From: Laguncularia racemosa
Lineage: Eukaryota > Streptophyta > Magnoliopsida > Myrtales > Combretaceae
Length of the DNA: 64,000 nucleotides
Assembly: GCA_037954665.1 (NCBI GenBank)
Contig: JBBMOL010000039.1
Coordinates: 3,844,001 to 3,908,000, forward strand
Direction of reading: 5' to 3'
Shown here: piece by piece, positions 10,270 through 22,174 of the stretch
How the letters are laid out: every line of letters begins with the position of its first letter
How positions within the stretch are numbered: position 1 is the first letter of the stretch
The notes under the pieces: generated by a model
Databases searched by the model: none
What the model saw: only the letters and a program-made list of their open reading frames with translations
What the model was told of the DNA's origin: nothing
Translations under genes and position numbers: made by a program

Positions 10270-11410
10270 CTTAAGAAAAAAATTTAATTTTATTACTGTT
10301 ATTAATGTAATAGTTATTGTTAATTAACTATTAATTAGTAATTAATTAATTATTAATATATGGTTAATTAACATTGTAAATGAATTATGTATATATATTA
10401 TGATAATGTATTTTTTTTAATGTAGCTATAAATTAAATTATTGTTAATTGACTGTTAATTAGTAATGATTAGTCGTTAAGATATCATTAATTAATTGCTA
10501 AGAAATTAATAAATGAAAATTTTAGTATTTGGTGGAAATGTAAAATATTTGTATGGTTTAGTAAAATTAGTCATAAAAGTAAGTAGTTGGTAATTATCTA
10601 TTAATTAAATATGATTAATCATTAATTAATTGTTGTTAAATTTATTAGTGAAAAATTTATATTTGTTGCAAAGTGACAATATTTGTATAGTTTTGTAAAA
10701 TAAGTTATAAAATTAATTAGTTATTAATTATTTGTTAATCAAAGGGGATTAGTTGTTAATATATCATTAATTAATTACTATGAAATTAATTAGTAAAAAA
10801 TTTTATATTTGGTGGAAATGTAAAATATTTGTATGGTTTAGTAAAATTAGTCATAAGAGTAAATAGTTAGTAATTATCTATTAATTAAAGGGGATTAGTT
10901 GTTAATATGCGGTTAATTAATTATTGTAAAATTAATTAGTGAAATATTTTGTATTTGTTGCAAGGTGGGATTATTTGTATGCTTTTGTAAACTAAGTTAT
11001 AAAAATAATTAGTTGTTAATTATCCGTTAATCAAAGAGAATTAGTCGTTAATATATCGTTAATTAATTGTTAGAAAATTAATTAGTGGATAGAAATGTAA
11101 AATATTTGTATGTTTTAATAAAACTAGTCATAAGAGTAAGTAGTTAGTAATTATCCGTTAATTAAAGGTGATTAATTGTTAATATGTGGTTAATTAACTA
11201 TTATAAAAGTAATTAGTGAAATATTTTTTATTTGTTGCAAGGTAGGATTATTTGTAAGTTTTTGTAGACTGAGTTATAAAATTAATTAGTTATTAATTAT
11301 CCGTTAATCAAAGGGAATTAGTCGTTAATATATCGTTATTTAATTGCTATAAAATTAATTAATGAAAAATTTTGTATTAGTTGCAAATGTAAATTATTTA
11401 TATGGTTTTG
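10270..11410 (+). repeat. tandem array, ~280-bp unit made of two ~140-bp half-units
   Basis: The anchor word GAAATGTAAAATATTTGTATG starts at 10535, 10815 and 11092, and a decayed form occurs at ~11384. The spacings are therefore 280, 277 and 292. Between anchors lies a related half-unit (GCAAGGTGGGATTATTTGTA type, at about 10668, 10950 and 11240). All half-units are joined by ATTAATTAG/TTAATTAATT-rich linkers. The array ends exactly where the PMD coding remnant begins. Confidence 0.8.
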
Positions 11411-11419
11411 CATAACAGA

Positions 11420-13470
11420 TAGAGCCTGGACCTTTTGATCCTTTAGTTTTAATGTAGCAGGTCAGTCATCGATCAGAGGCAGTCTAGAACGGAGAGGCAA
11501 TAAACGTTTTACTAATCAATTACTTTATGTTGCATTAGAAATAGGAAAACATTTGACATATTGTTAGCATAGGAGCAAGCAACCCTCGTTGTGCGACTGT
11601 GTGAGTTGTCACTCCGTCACAATGAACGTACAATCCCATTCGATGCGCGAATTGAGCCATACTTGCAACTAGCTAGATTCGAAGGTGCTAGTCGACTACT
11701 GTACATACTTCTTGATTGGCACATGATTACAACACTGGTAGGGATATGGCGTTTAGAGACATATACATTTCACATGCCAACGGGAGAGTTTACCATCACG
11801 CTACAAGATGTGAAGATCCAATTAGGACTCCCTATGAATGGACAGGCAGCTACTGGGAGTAGCTGCTTGAATTGGGGAGTAATATGCGAAGAATTATTGG
11901 GGGTGAGACTTGGGTCCAGTGGTAGAAGCAGGCGCCTTAGTATGATATGGCTCTACGATATGTTCTGGCTAATCCCACTAGACACTAATGTGGAACAAAT
12001 ACATCAAGCTTCTCGTGCATACATTCTACAGCTATTAGGAAGATTTGTCTTCGCTGATAAATCTAGCTTCCTTGTGCACGCGATGTGGTTGCCATTGTTA
12101 GAACATTTTGACATCGTTGCGACATATGGGGGGGTACATGTTTGACGTGATTGTATCGCCAACTATGTATTGCATCCTCACCGTTGGCACATGAGATTGG
12201 GGGGGGGGGGGTGACCATATTGCTATAGGTGTGGGCTTAGGATAGATTTCCCCACATTGCACCTATTAGTCGAAACAGACTATCTATACGAGCCGAATGT
12301 CCACTAGCGGCATAGTGGAACACACGTAGGGACACGCAGTTTCACCCCACCTACGTAGTCAGTGCATATTGGGATGCATTGGATAGGCAGAATATGTCGT
12401 AGGTACCTCAGTAATCATATTTCTTTCCTTGCAATTAATCATATTTATCACTTAATGTAAATAAAATTTCCTATTTTCAAGTTGAATGGGAGTCGTACAG
12501 TGCGAATTTGATTAATATATTGTTGGATTTCTACAAAGCTGGCATGCATGTTTGGATAGCTTTGGTGCTACTCATTTGTTTCCACATTGTTGAGTGGCAT
12601 TTCCCAAATTAAGTTGCCAGGCAGTTCGGCGGGTTTCAATATATCCCGCAGCCAGTGAACACACAGTCGAAGCTACATGAAATCAACTTGCGTAGTCGGA
12701 TTGATGTTGATTAGATCGTCCAACATGAAGTGTATTTAAACATGTGGGAACAGTGGGTCAGTCGAGCTGTTCCTATGGAGAGCCCTCATGGTGTGTATGA
12801 TAGCTACCTACAATGGTATGGGTTGATAAGCAAGAGATACATTGGTCACACGAGGGCAGTTCTTAGATTTCTGGTAAGAACGATTTACATACACTCTAAC
12901 TAATATCTAAATAATTACACGATCATGTTAACCTTAATTTACGTTCTTTATACCTGCAGGGTGACACCTTACGATAGATTTGCTTGTCACCAAACATAAA
13001 CACTATCATGAGAATAGCTACTTAGGATCTTCAATTCATGGTAGCACTGTAAAACCCTTAAGAGGATGTTGAACCGGTTTTGGCACAGCGACAAATGGGG
13101 GAACGACGTCGACCTCAAGATCGTAGTGAGGCAGAGGAAAATCCTAGGCAGGACCAACAGATACATGTTGATCTCGATGCAGTGTATCCTAGCTTAGGGC
13201 CGATGTTTAGCCAATATGAGACACCACATCGGTATTCTATTAGTGGTTCTGTACTAATATTGCCGGCTCTATGGAGGCAATGCCCTAGAAAGCAATCTAT
13301 AGAGCAGGGTGAATCATCGAATCAGCCACATTAGTGGAGTCCCGTGTAGCCTTGAACGTTCAACAGTTCTCCCCACTAGCATGTCACTTAAGAGTCTGAA
13401 TCTCCTCTAACTTCGCATGTAAGGCCATCCAATGCCTTCGCTTGGCTAGCTAGGCATTTCACTAGGGGTA
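11420..13470 (+). pseudogene. plant mobile domain (PMD, 'phosphatase 7 long form'/MAIN-like) gene remnant
   Basis: Conceptual translation gives the PMD family order in pieces. 'PGPFDP' with an HRSEAV word lies at 11427-11490. The longest open piece (11591-12145) contains 'YLQLARFEGASRLLYILLDW', 'ETYTFHMPTGEFTITLQDV' and 'QLGLPMNGQAATGS'. Then, with shifts and stops, come 'SSPLAHEIGG' and 'RFPHIAP' (12165-12270), 'VEWESYSAN' and 'CFHIVEWHFP' (12480-12610) and 'YLQWYGLISKRYIGHTRAV' (12800-12860). The end is Arg-rich near 13469. GT-AG-like introns occur at ~12411-12480 and ~12873-12960. Stops and a 13-G run (12199-12211) break the frame. PMDs are thought to come from transposons and, in Arabidopsis MAIN genes, to help silencing and genome stability. 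This copy cannot make a full protein. Confidence 0.8.
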
Positions 13471-14325
13471 GGAGATAGTTTTTAATTATTTGCATATGTA
13501 TATGGTCTATTGCAATAATGAAATTTATGTATTATTACAATTTGCAGTAAATTAGTATGCAATTTTTTTTTTATAATTTTCTAAAATATTTATAAAAAAT
13601 TAGAATAATATTTATATATAAAAAAATTTACTCATCATTTTTTCTTTTAATTTTAATTTCAATTTTCTTTCGATTATTTCCAACAATTTTTTTTTTCAAA
13701 TATTTGTTTGAAATTATTTTTCAATTATATTTTTCCACTAAATATTTCAAAATTTCCGTATAATATTGCAACAATTATTTTACATTCTACATATTTCACA
13801 TTCTTTACGGTGATCAATCCTTATTCTAATATTAAAATTAATATTACATGTTACATATGCAACATCTTTATAAATCATATTTAATCAATTATAATCTAAC
13901 AATACAAAGTAATCTTTTCTATAAAATATACAATTATACCAATATTTTCCTAAAATTTTACATCAAATATAAATACGGATGAAAACACAAATAAAAAAAC
14001 TTCAATACAAATAAAAAGACTTCAACTTTTATTTAAAAAAAATACCATAACTAAGATTAGCTATTAAAAAACACTTAGATTTGAGCAAATCTTTCTTTCT
14101 TATGCGAAATCACTCCTTTTTCTTTCTCTTTCCTATGTATGAACGAGAGAAAAATGAAATTTGGGTTAGTGGGTATTTTGTGTGTGTTATGTGTTTCTAT
14201 GTGTTTCGTATTTATATTTTTTAGTTTTCGTACTGTTATCACATGTTTATAAATCAATGGTGAGCATAAATCCAATAAAAAATTGGACAGTGGGAAGTGC
14301 GGGGGTGATGTACAGAAGGTACAGA
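13471..14325. other. AT-rich 3' interior of the inverted-repeat element
   Basis: No coding remnant. The words AACTTCAATACAAATAAAAA and AAATAAAAAGACTTCAAC repeat near 13990-14025. ORFs at 14075-14503 (-) and 14182-14391 (+) have no recognisable content. Confidence 0.4.
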
Positions 14326-14470
14326 CTACCTGGAATTTTTGCATATCCTTATAATCGCATACATGATCTGTGCCTTTGCAACTTATTTTAAGAATATGTT
14401 TTACAAGTATAATATTTACGTAATTTAAAAAAAAACAATATTTAAGTATATAACACATTATATATATATA
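14326..14470 (-). repeat. right terminal inverted repeat
   Basis: The reverse complement matches 9661-9816 through the words TTAAAATAAGTTGC, AAACATATT and AAATATTATA. It supports a bounded element. Confidence 0.75.
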
Positions 14471-14804
14471 TAATATATCTAAACTTTTTAGATGCAATCC
14501 CATCTAAAGATGAAGGAAAATAAATAAATAATAAAATATATTGGCCCGCTAAAGTCGAAAGTGAGTTGAAAGTGTTCCCACTTTTGCTAGCCGATATATG
14601 GAAATCTAACTTGTCTATTCATCTCCAAGTAATGCCGTAGATAATACATAAAAAAGCACACCCACCGGATTCGTTCTAGCAATTCTGACAAAACAATTTG
14701 CTCTAAAAATTCATTATCCTCAAAAATATAGTTAAGCCATTTACACTTTATCAAGGGATAAAAGAAGAAGAAGAAAAAAAACTACTCAACAATCTTCAAC
14801 AACA
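14471..14804. other. intergenic, nothing recognised
   Basis: AT-rich sequence with a TA run at its left edge and a GAAGAA run near 14765. No supported gene. Confidence 0.35.
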
Positions 14805-15110
14805 ACAAAAAGGGCATATGAGTTCATGGGGAAGTCTTGTCTCTTGTGTGGAGGGTTAAAGAATAGAGAAGTAAGTAGCATACATCACAACCATCAATGA
14901 CATATACAAAGATGCAATGCCGAGGGTAAGGACATGGACACCTTGAGGTTTTGACTAGAGAGTCCCTACAAATACAAGCCTACATCAACATTAATACTCC
15001 CAATTAACACTACGAAAGGATGATCACGCATATATAAGGATATGTTATATAGAATTCGAGCAAATGGATAAAGTAGAGAGATAAATGAACAACTTGAAGT
15101 ACTTAGAAAG
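14805..15110 (+). pseudogene. LINE-type reverse transcriptase scrap
   Basis: Conceptual translation across stops gives, in order, 'GEVLSLVWRVKE' (~14825), 'ITTINDIYKDAMPRVRTWT' (14886-14942), then 'SLHQH' (~14985), and 'INEQLEVLRK' (~15080). This follows the plant non-LTR RT order 'REVLW..LE', 'YI..IKDMYDGA.T.VRT', 'IGLHQGS' and 'VN.KLELWR'. The catalytic YADD/FADD part was not seen. The piece is short and very old. Confidence 0.45.
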
Positions 15111-16528
15111 TTTAAATGTAAATTCTATTATATTGCTATAAGAGTGGTAGACTCTATAGTTCTTAATGATGACCAATAAACCATGGATTTGAGCATAAGC
15201 AAAGATACAAGATTGCTGAATAGATATGCAATCACACTAGAGTAGACAAAATAAGAAATGAATTTAGAGAGAACACTTGAGTTATGACAATAAGATCCAC
15301 TCTTTCATAGTTATATGTGTAGAGGGTTAAATCATATTATAAGCTCTAACTTCAATAATTAAATTGACTTAACTTTTCAAGTTAAAATGGTAAGATCCAA
15401 AAAGTCAAATCCATATACTTTAAGATGATTAGAAGAGATTTAATATGATAGACTTCAAAAAGAATCTATTAGATTGATAAGTCCAATATCAATTTTTCTC
15501 AATAAGACTCGTGTAAAAAATATTTTCAATGAACCTAAATTCATAAAAAGCACATGTAATGACTCATATATTTATGACTGTTGATCACTATCATCATTTG
15601 ATGAATGAAATTCACAATTAAACTCTATATACTCAAGGTATCCTTATTTAAGAAGGTAAACTTTAGGAAAGAAATATCATTACTTTGTCAAATTGCTCTC
15701 TTAAAAGATCCAATCCAAATTTATTAAAGAATGTTTACCTATCACCAAAATGCTAAAACCTCACTTATTCTTCCTCCTCATTCTATTTGCTCTTGACCAT
15801 TCTTATATGTATTACTTTTCTCCTTAGGCCATATGTAGCAAGCTTGCATGAGCACATATGTGATTCTCGCATTCAAACCATACACTTCCAATATGCAATT
15901 TGAAACTTAGTTATATCCGGTCCCTTACTCAATAAACAAGCCTGAAATGGCAAATTATGGCAACCATTTCTACTGCTACCGAATTGCAATTTCACAGTCC
16001 GAGTGTCTCAAACCTATACGAAGCAAGATATTACTTAAATACCAGCACAGGTCAACCACCCAAAGTATGTTAGTGCTAAAATAACAAATGGGGAATTTAG
16101 ATTCTGCTCGACCATGTTTTCATTTTGTACCTAATTATAATGCCAAAAAGATGAGGTCCAGAAAGAAAGACAGTCAAACATAAATAGAGTAATTGCAATT
16201 ACTGATAAATTTCAGATTAGAAAAACTAAATTATAAATGGCACGATTTACGCTGATTTCCCAGTTTCAACATATACACAGTGACATTGCCATATTTTTCA
16301 GCAGTCGGACCTGTAGTTATAGACTACTTGAAGAGAAGCTAAAGTGAAACATATTACAAACACAAGAGATTGGGTGAAGTATCTTAGAGACTTAGCAAAT
16401 GCTTGAACCACAGATTTTTTAGGTACTTGTCTGAAATTTGAACTACTACAGCCAAACTTTTCAGATTATAAATCCCACGAGATTGGTTGTATGTTGTGTC
16501 CCCTATTGTTGACAATGGAAATCTAAAC
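15111..16528. other. intergenic; right part is probable 3' UTR of the - strand GID4 gene
   Basis: No gene was recognised from 15111 to ~16150. The ~350 bp left of the GID4 stop (16180-16528) probably hold its 3' UTR, but no clear poly(A) signal was found on the - strand. Confidence 0.4.
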
Positions 16529-18880
16529 TCATTGCAATTCATATGAGGAAAAGCTGAAACCTGATCTTCCTTCATTCATCGTGTATTTCAACTCAAGCTT
16601 CTGAAACGGGCTGCCAATCAAGTGAATGAAATTTGAACAACTGTTTTGCACGGTGAATTGTGACAAGAACAATTTATCATGGTGTATGCAAATGTAGACA
16701 TATGGATGGAATAGAATTTTGTGAAGGAAATGCATAAGTTCAGATATTATAATAGTAAAAATGGCTGAATTCTAAGAAAAACCTTTGTAGAAAAGGGGAG
16801 AAAAAGGGCATGCTAGTGGAGACAAACTTTGATGAACCATATAAGGAGGAGAGGAGAACCTGCTATTAGGATCATAATAGAACCCATTGATGGAGCCATC
16901 ACTACATGAGAAGCAAACATAATAGAATCCAGCTATAGTCAAGCCACAATCAGTCCCAACATTCACAAAGTACTGCTCTTTCCATCGCTGCACAGCAGTT
17001 GATCAATAAGTAAAACTTTACACAAACAAGTAATGGTCACATCATTCTATGAACACATATGACAAAATCCACACTACCATGAAGATGTACGGATAATTAC
17101 TTAGGTCTAAAGATTTTCCTCCATCAGCTTCCACTTTGCTCTAAGAAAAAGCAAAATAGGATAGTGAGAAAAGCATACTTCCCATAAAGTTATATATATT
17201 AAAAAAAAATGTTAGTGTTGAATATTGACTCATTACAAGAAGGGGTTGAAAAGATGGGAACTTAGTCCAATGTCTTATATCATCCTCAGGCCTGCCAAGT
17301 ACTTCCTTGTTAGTACAACAATACATAATTTCGCTCTTTCTTCCAGAGCAGCTGGGAAAAGGTTTAGGGGATGACAGTTGAAATAAAGGTTCAAAACCAA
17401 CTAAAAAAATAGGTCATGATCATACGCTGCTTCCCATTTTCCAGTGAAGAATGTATGGTTCTTGGTGTCAATAATCTCTCCTTCCCAAAAGGTTACCACC
17501 TGATATAATTACACATGGAGAAAATATTTGATAAAGATATAATCCAACACCTATACAGCAGAAAACACTTAAAAAGGAAATGTATGAAAAACAAAACATT
17601 AGTTCACAATCTATCTCCTGCATATAACTCATTAATTAATATAATTAAAGAGAAACCTTGTTTACAACATTTCAACCCAACTTTTTACTGTAACAAGCAA
17701 CTGTTAAAGCCTAGGTGTAAAATCTAGTCTCAGGTAATATTTGTATAGAAAGGGTATGAGAGCTCAAAAGAGAGAACATCCAATCTCTAATTTGGAGCAC
17801 TTGTCAAAGGGAACCCTCCAATATCTAATTTTGAGGGTTCACTAGAGAAAAACTCTTCAAATCTCATAAACAAAATTAAAATAACTCGATATTTTTGGCT
17901 TCTATATACCTCTTGTGAGATCACTTATTTTTACAAGCCTAAAATCAGTAACTTCTAAAATTAAAAGGAAGTTCTGCCAAGAATATTTATATCAACTTCA
18001 AAAAATAAAAAGTAACAATTCTATAAAAAAATATCTACTAAAAGACTGAATCAAAATCTCAAAGGCTTATTATAATAATCTGTCTAAAATAGAAATAACA
18101 TAATAAATTATTTATATCTATTTCCTACACTTTATTTCTAACAACTTCAGCGAAATTATCATGGGCTACATGCTCTTACATCCATTTGATGGCTCTTAAA
18201 TCCATTTAATAGCATTAATTTTTCAGACATTACCCTTCAAGCAGCCCACATGTTGGGCATGAAAATTTAAATATGCACTGTTTGTCAGAGCTTTACAAAT
18301 GGTAACTTACTGGTGTGTCAGCCATAGGAACATTAAGGGCTTCCATTGTACCACACAAATACCCATGTTCCAAGTCACAGCCTTGAATGCGGACATTTAC
18401 TCTCCATGCCTCATCCTTTTGTAGACTTGAAACATTTTGAGTGCCAGAAAAGGCCTGAAAAATTACTATGTAAAGTTTACTCATACTGCAGTGTTAATGT
18501 ATCTATGTACATGAAAAATTGGGTGATTAGGGTTGTAAACTTCCAAAAGAACTACTCCCACAAGCAAAGACAACAATACTGAACAAGGGGGAAAAAGCAA
18601 AAAAATGAAGTAATCAGAGCTTAAATATAGCTGCACTTGCTGTTCCAGTTATTTTTCTCACAATCACAGGAAGAATCATATTTCCTATTAGTTCTTTTAT
18701 TTAATTCCCTCTCTCCAGACAACAAAATGGCCTTTACTGGATCAACCTCCTCTGTATGACTAAGAGATTACATGAGTAGCCATTTAATCATTCAAGCAAA
18801 TAATTCTTAATTGATTACATGTAAACTCCCAAGGTTAAGTAAGAAACTTTTAGCCATTCTTTATATATAGAAAAGAAGAA

Positions 18881-18913
<33 letters not shown>

Positions 18914-21533
18914 AGATAAAATGATCCCAACTAATCACTCAAAAGTGTACTAGACCAAGATGACAAAGAAGAATGACAAGGAAAAAGAATTACCTGTCCA
19001 ACTCCCAAAAGTGAACACGGTTGTGGCGCTGTGTTTCCTGAGCTAGCACCTTTTGCAATCAATTATGCCAGTGAAATATCATATTAGGGAGAGTAAGCTA
19101 TGACAAACAATGCAGAAAAAGACCATGCTTTTAAGAAAACCCAATAAAGCACATCTGCATAAACCCAACTTTCACAGGAAACTCAGAGATTACTAAAGTT
19201 GGTGAAGAGAAAACTAAAAGTCTCTTAAGTTATGGGCAATATCCAATTAGTTATACTTTAACTTGACCTAAGAATATAATCCTTGGAACCTTTGCAATGA
19301 ATCATTTAATGATTTCATTTGAAAGAAAAAAGCTTGACCTATGAATCTAATTCAATCACTAAGGAATCTATACAGGGGGAGAGGGGGAAGATGGAAGTTC
19401 AATCAATTCCTGGTACATGCAATCATAGAGCTAAAAGCCTTCAATCAGCTTCACTTTACGTGCATAGGGATTGTCATTCCTGAATGCGAAATAGTAAATC
19501 CTGCACTATTGATTTCTGAGGTGAATTTCAGGATGCTTTACAATTTACATGGATTCCTAAGTTGATCATGGGAAAACCCCTGAAAACAATTCAGGGGTTA
19601 CTGAAAATGGAAGGCTGAGTAGTAGAAACCTTTTTTGGTTTTTTGCCCCCCCTGTAATTTGAGTAGTAGAAATTTATCAAAGAACTTGTGAGAACTAAGA
19701 AATAATAAGCATTAGTTATATATGAAAAACAAGAAACATTTATCGTTCTACTAGACAAGATCAGTGAGAGGAATCTTCATGCGCTTGCACACAACCTGAA
19801 TCATGTATATTAGAAAATTCTTCTTCCTGACATTTTTATCCAAGTCTTCCTAAGAACCTCCATCCCTCTTTTCACCTGAGCTTTTACATAATGTTACAAT
19901 GTTCCTGCACTCACCACGATGTTCCATTATATTTATTCTCAACTATATGCTCTTGCCTGATTGCCTGACATTCTACCCTGAAAGCATTGTTAGTCTTAAT
20001 CCTCCTGTAAATCTTAGTTTGTATCTCAAGTGAAATTCCACAACCATACAAACCTCAGAAGTAGCACTGCATTTATCATTCCAGCAATGTGCTATGTTCT
20101 CAATATCATAAAAGAGAGAACATCCAGATGTCCATTTTGTCATTAAAAGAAACGAGTCTAAACCATGAAATTGCTTGCTTTATAAATGACTTGACATCAT
20201 TTCCAACAACTTCACTTACCTCACTTTGCCAACTAAAATTGAATTCCATATTATATGTTCACTTCCTATTCAAGCAAGAGCTATTCACCGTCAATGTCCT
20301 TCATAACTCTCTCATATCCTATTTCCTAAATTTTTGCACACCTGTACCACCAGCAGAAGCACACACCAACATATTGCTTCTTGGATAGCTTTCGAAGGGT
20401 GAAGGACTACAAAGCTAAAAGATCATTATCAAAAGAGTGATCCTTGATAAGAAAAAAGCTACAAAATCTTTCTATATCACCATGTTCTCACTCTTAATTC
20501 TACACTTCAAGAAAATGGCATGAGTGACTGGACAGTTCACTTGGATAATCATCTCAGGGACTTCCTACTTAAAAAGCAAGATAAAATTCTCAAAAATAAA
20601 GAAGCTCCAAGTCAAGGAGACAACCCACTAAACCTCCGCTGGCTACACAAGTCAAACTCATAACTAATCATAAAGCTATGGTTAGTGAACATCAAGCCAC
20701 ATTGATTCAACATGCTCCATAGGAGATTATCATTCCGGAAGTTCCCTCCAATAGGGTGTCATCAGTGTTGACTGATCAATTTGATAGAGCAAATACACGA
20801 AACAAACTATCTTGCATTCCACGGCAAGAAAACGCATTATGGGCTCATGCACTATTACCTTTGTATAATCATAAATATGCATTGACTAATGCAGCACAAG
20901 ATATGCATACCCAGTTGTACGCATCCCACATGCACCTTCCGTTATTATCTAATAAGAGTTTCAATACGTCGGGCATTAGTTAAATGCACCCCCCAAAAGA
21001 AACTTTTTGCAGTATCTTTGATTACACTCTTTATGAGAAGAAAGTGGACGCATGGAAATACTACGAGTTTCTTTATTTGACCATTTAACAAGTGTACTGG
21101 TGCAGTCATTAGCATTCTCCTTCTAACAAATAGGTTATTAAGCCCCATATAGAAAAATGAAACCTACATGCAGGTCTTAGCCAAAAATCAGTAGAAAAAG
21201 TACGCGCGAGTATCCGTGATCCGATTCAAAACCAAAATCCTTAAACACCATCTTCTAAGTCCTCGCTTTTGGAACGATTCAGAAATCCAACAAAACAAAT
21301 TCTTGAACTTGTGATACTAGTTCAACTGATTCCACAATAAACAAGATCTATATATAACAAATTCGCAATTACTCACAATGGAGGAGACTATTCGATGAAA
21401 AAGAACTTATAATAACAGAAAGCCCAGAAGATGAACCCATCAAATAGAGCGATAGATTAACGAGAGAGAAGCAAAAGTGTTAAGAACCTGAAACTTGAGA
21501 AGGTGGAGAGTTATCTACAACTCTTACGGGCAT
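16529..21533 (-). CDS. GID4: GID4/Vid24-type substrate receptor of the GID/CTLH E3 ubiquitin ligase (8 exons, 215 aa)
   Basis: Exons on the - strand are 21533-21488, 19049-18994, 18454-18311, 17499-17426, 17291-17237, 17140-17078, 16987-16860 and 16610-16529. All junctions are GT-AG with matching phases, giving 648 bp. The protein starts MPVRVVD and has a short linker ending LLGVGQ (34). The Vid24 beta-barrel follows: 'DEAWRVNVRIQG', 'YLCGTMEALNVPMADTPV', 'FWEGEIID' (~86-93), 'TFFTGKWEA', 'PEDDIRHWTKFPSF' (108-121), 'YPYIFMRWKEQYFV' and 'GFYYVCF' (166-172). It ends with the family tail FSFSSYELQ. In yeast and humans GID4 docks on the ligase core and binds N-terminal-proline degrons; in plants this is by homology. 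Intron 1 is 2.4 kb. The protein is shorter than human GID4 because it lacks a long N-terminal extension, as other plant members do. Confidence 0.94.
18873..18914. repeat. (GAA)n microsatellite in GID4 intron 2
   Basis: About 14 GAA/AAG units with one GAGGAA interruption lie between exons 2 and 3 of the GID4 gene. On the transcribed strand this is a CTT/TTC run. Confidence 0.85.
19575..19599. repeat. perfect 10-bp inverted repeat in GID4 intron 1
   Basis: AACCCCTGAA and TTCAGGGGTT flank a 5-base loop (AACAA). It could form a hairpin in DNA or pre-mRNA. No poly-T follows on either strand and no function is implied. Confidence 0.6.
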
Positions 21534-22174
21534 TCTTTCTTTCCCTCTCTTCTTGAGTGCCCACAAAGACAAGATCAACCGCTACGATCCTCTTCCACTA
21601 TACAACACAACATCCCTTCCAGCACGCAGAAACAAGACGCGACCACTTGTTCAGGCTTGTTTTATTTCCTGAGGAAATATCTCAACTAGGAATTTTTAAT
21701 TGACCCTTTAACTTCTATTATTGATTTATTTATTTATTTTCCTCAGAAAAGTAGTGTGTCAATTGGGATTTGGATTGAAATTTTGTGTGCCTTGTAGGAC
21801 CTTAATTTTTATGGTTATAACTAAAGTTATTACAAATATTAAATATTATCATAATAATCACAATTGAGATAAGATGATTAGTAATGCTTAATATTATTAT
21901 ATAAGTGAAATGCACGTGTAAATTAAACACAAATTATATTATGTCAACTTGTTCCAATAATTCAAATTGCGAGTCTTTCATAGTAAGCTAGTTAATAATA
22001 TAGATGGATATATAAGCATTATACATAATTATTAGATTGGTGATGTGAAAACCTAATACTTATTCTTTATAAGAATTTATTGCAAGCAGGGCAATGATGC
22101 TGCTTACTCAAAATAGCCTACTTAGAATTGGCATTTCAAAACAAGATTTCATTCAAGATATAATTTTTATTGGG
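21534..22174. other. 5' UTR and promoter side of GID4, then AT-rich spacer
   Basis: The ~150 bp to the right of the GID4 start codon are less AT-rich and purine-rich on the - strand, as expected of a 5' UTR (GAGAGGGAAAGAAAGA just before ATG). Beyond ~21700 the DNA is AT-rich with no gene. A TATA box could not be chosen with confidence. Confidence 0.4.

Larger units (their letters stand above)
9661..14470 (+). mobile_element. ~4.8-kb DNA transposon with ~150-bp inverted repeats carrying a decayed plant mobile domain gene
   Basis: The left terminus (9661-9816) and the reverse complement of the right terminus (14326-14470) align base by base over ~150 bp. Shared words are 'ACATATT.TTAAAATAAGTTGC' and 'GGATAT..AAAAATTCCAG'. 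Most differences are C/T or G/A. Inside, in order, are a duplicated hairpin-like word, short repeats (9910-10020), a ~280-bp-period tandem array (10270-11410), a PMD pseudogene (11420-13470) and an AT-rich filler. No transposase was found, so the copy is non-autonomous. Plant mobile domains are known from Mutator-like and gypsy elements; long inverted repeats favour a Mutator-like origin. Exact ends and target duplication were not resolved. Confidence 0.72.

Noticed and set aside
14075..14503. 142-codon - strand ORF
   Set aside because: It overlaps the right terminal inverted repeat and AT-rich filler, with no recognisable domain and a composition typical of chance.
19575..19599. hairpin as a transcription terminator
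   Set aside because: It lies in a spliced intron of a Pol II gene and lacks a following U-run.
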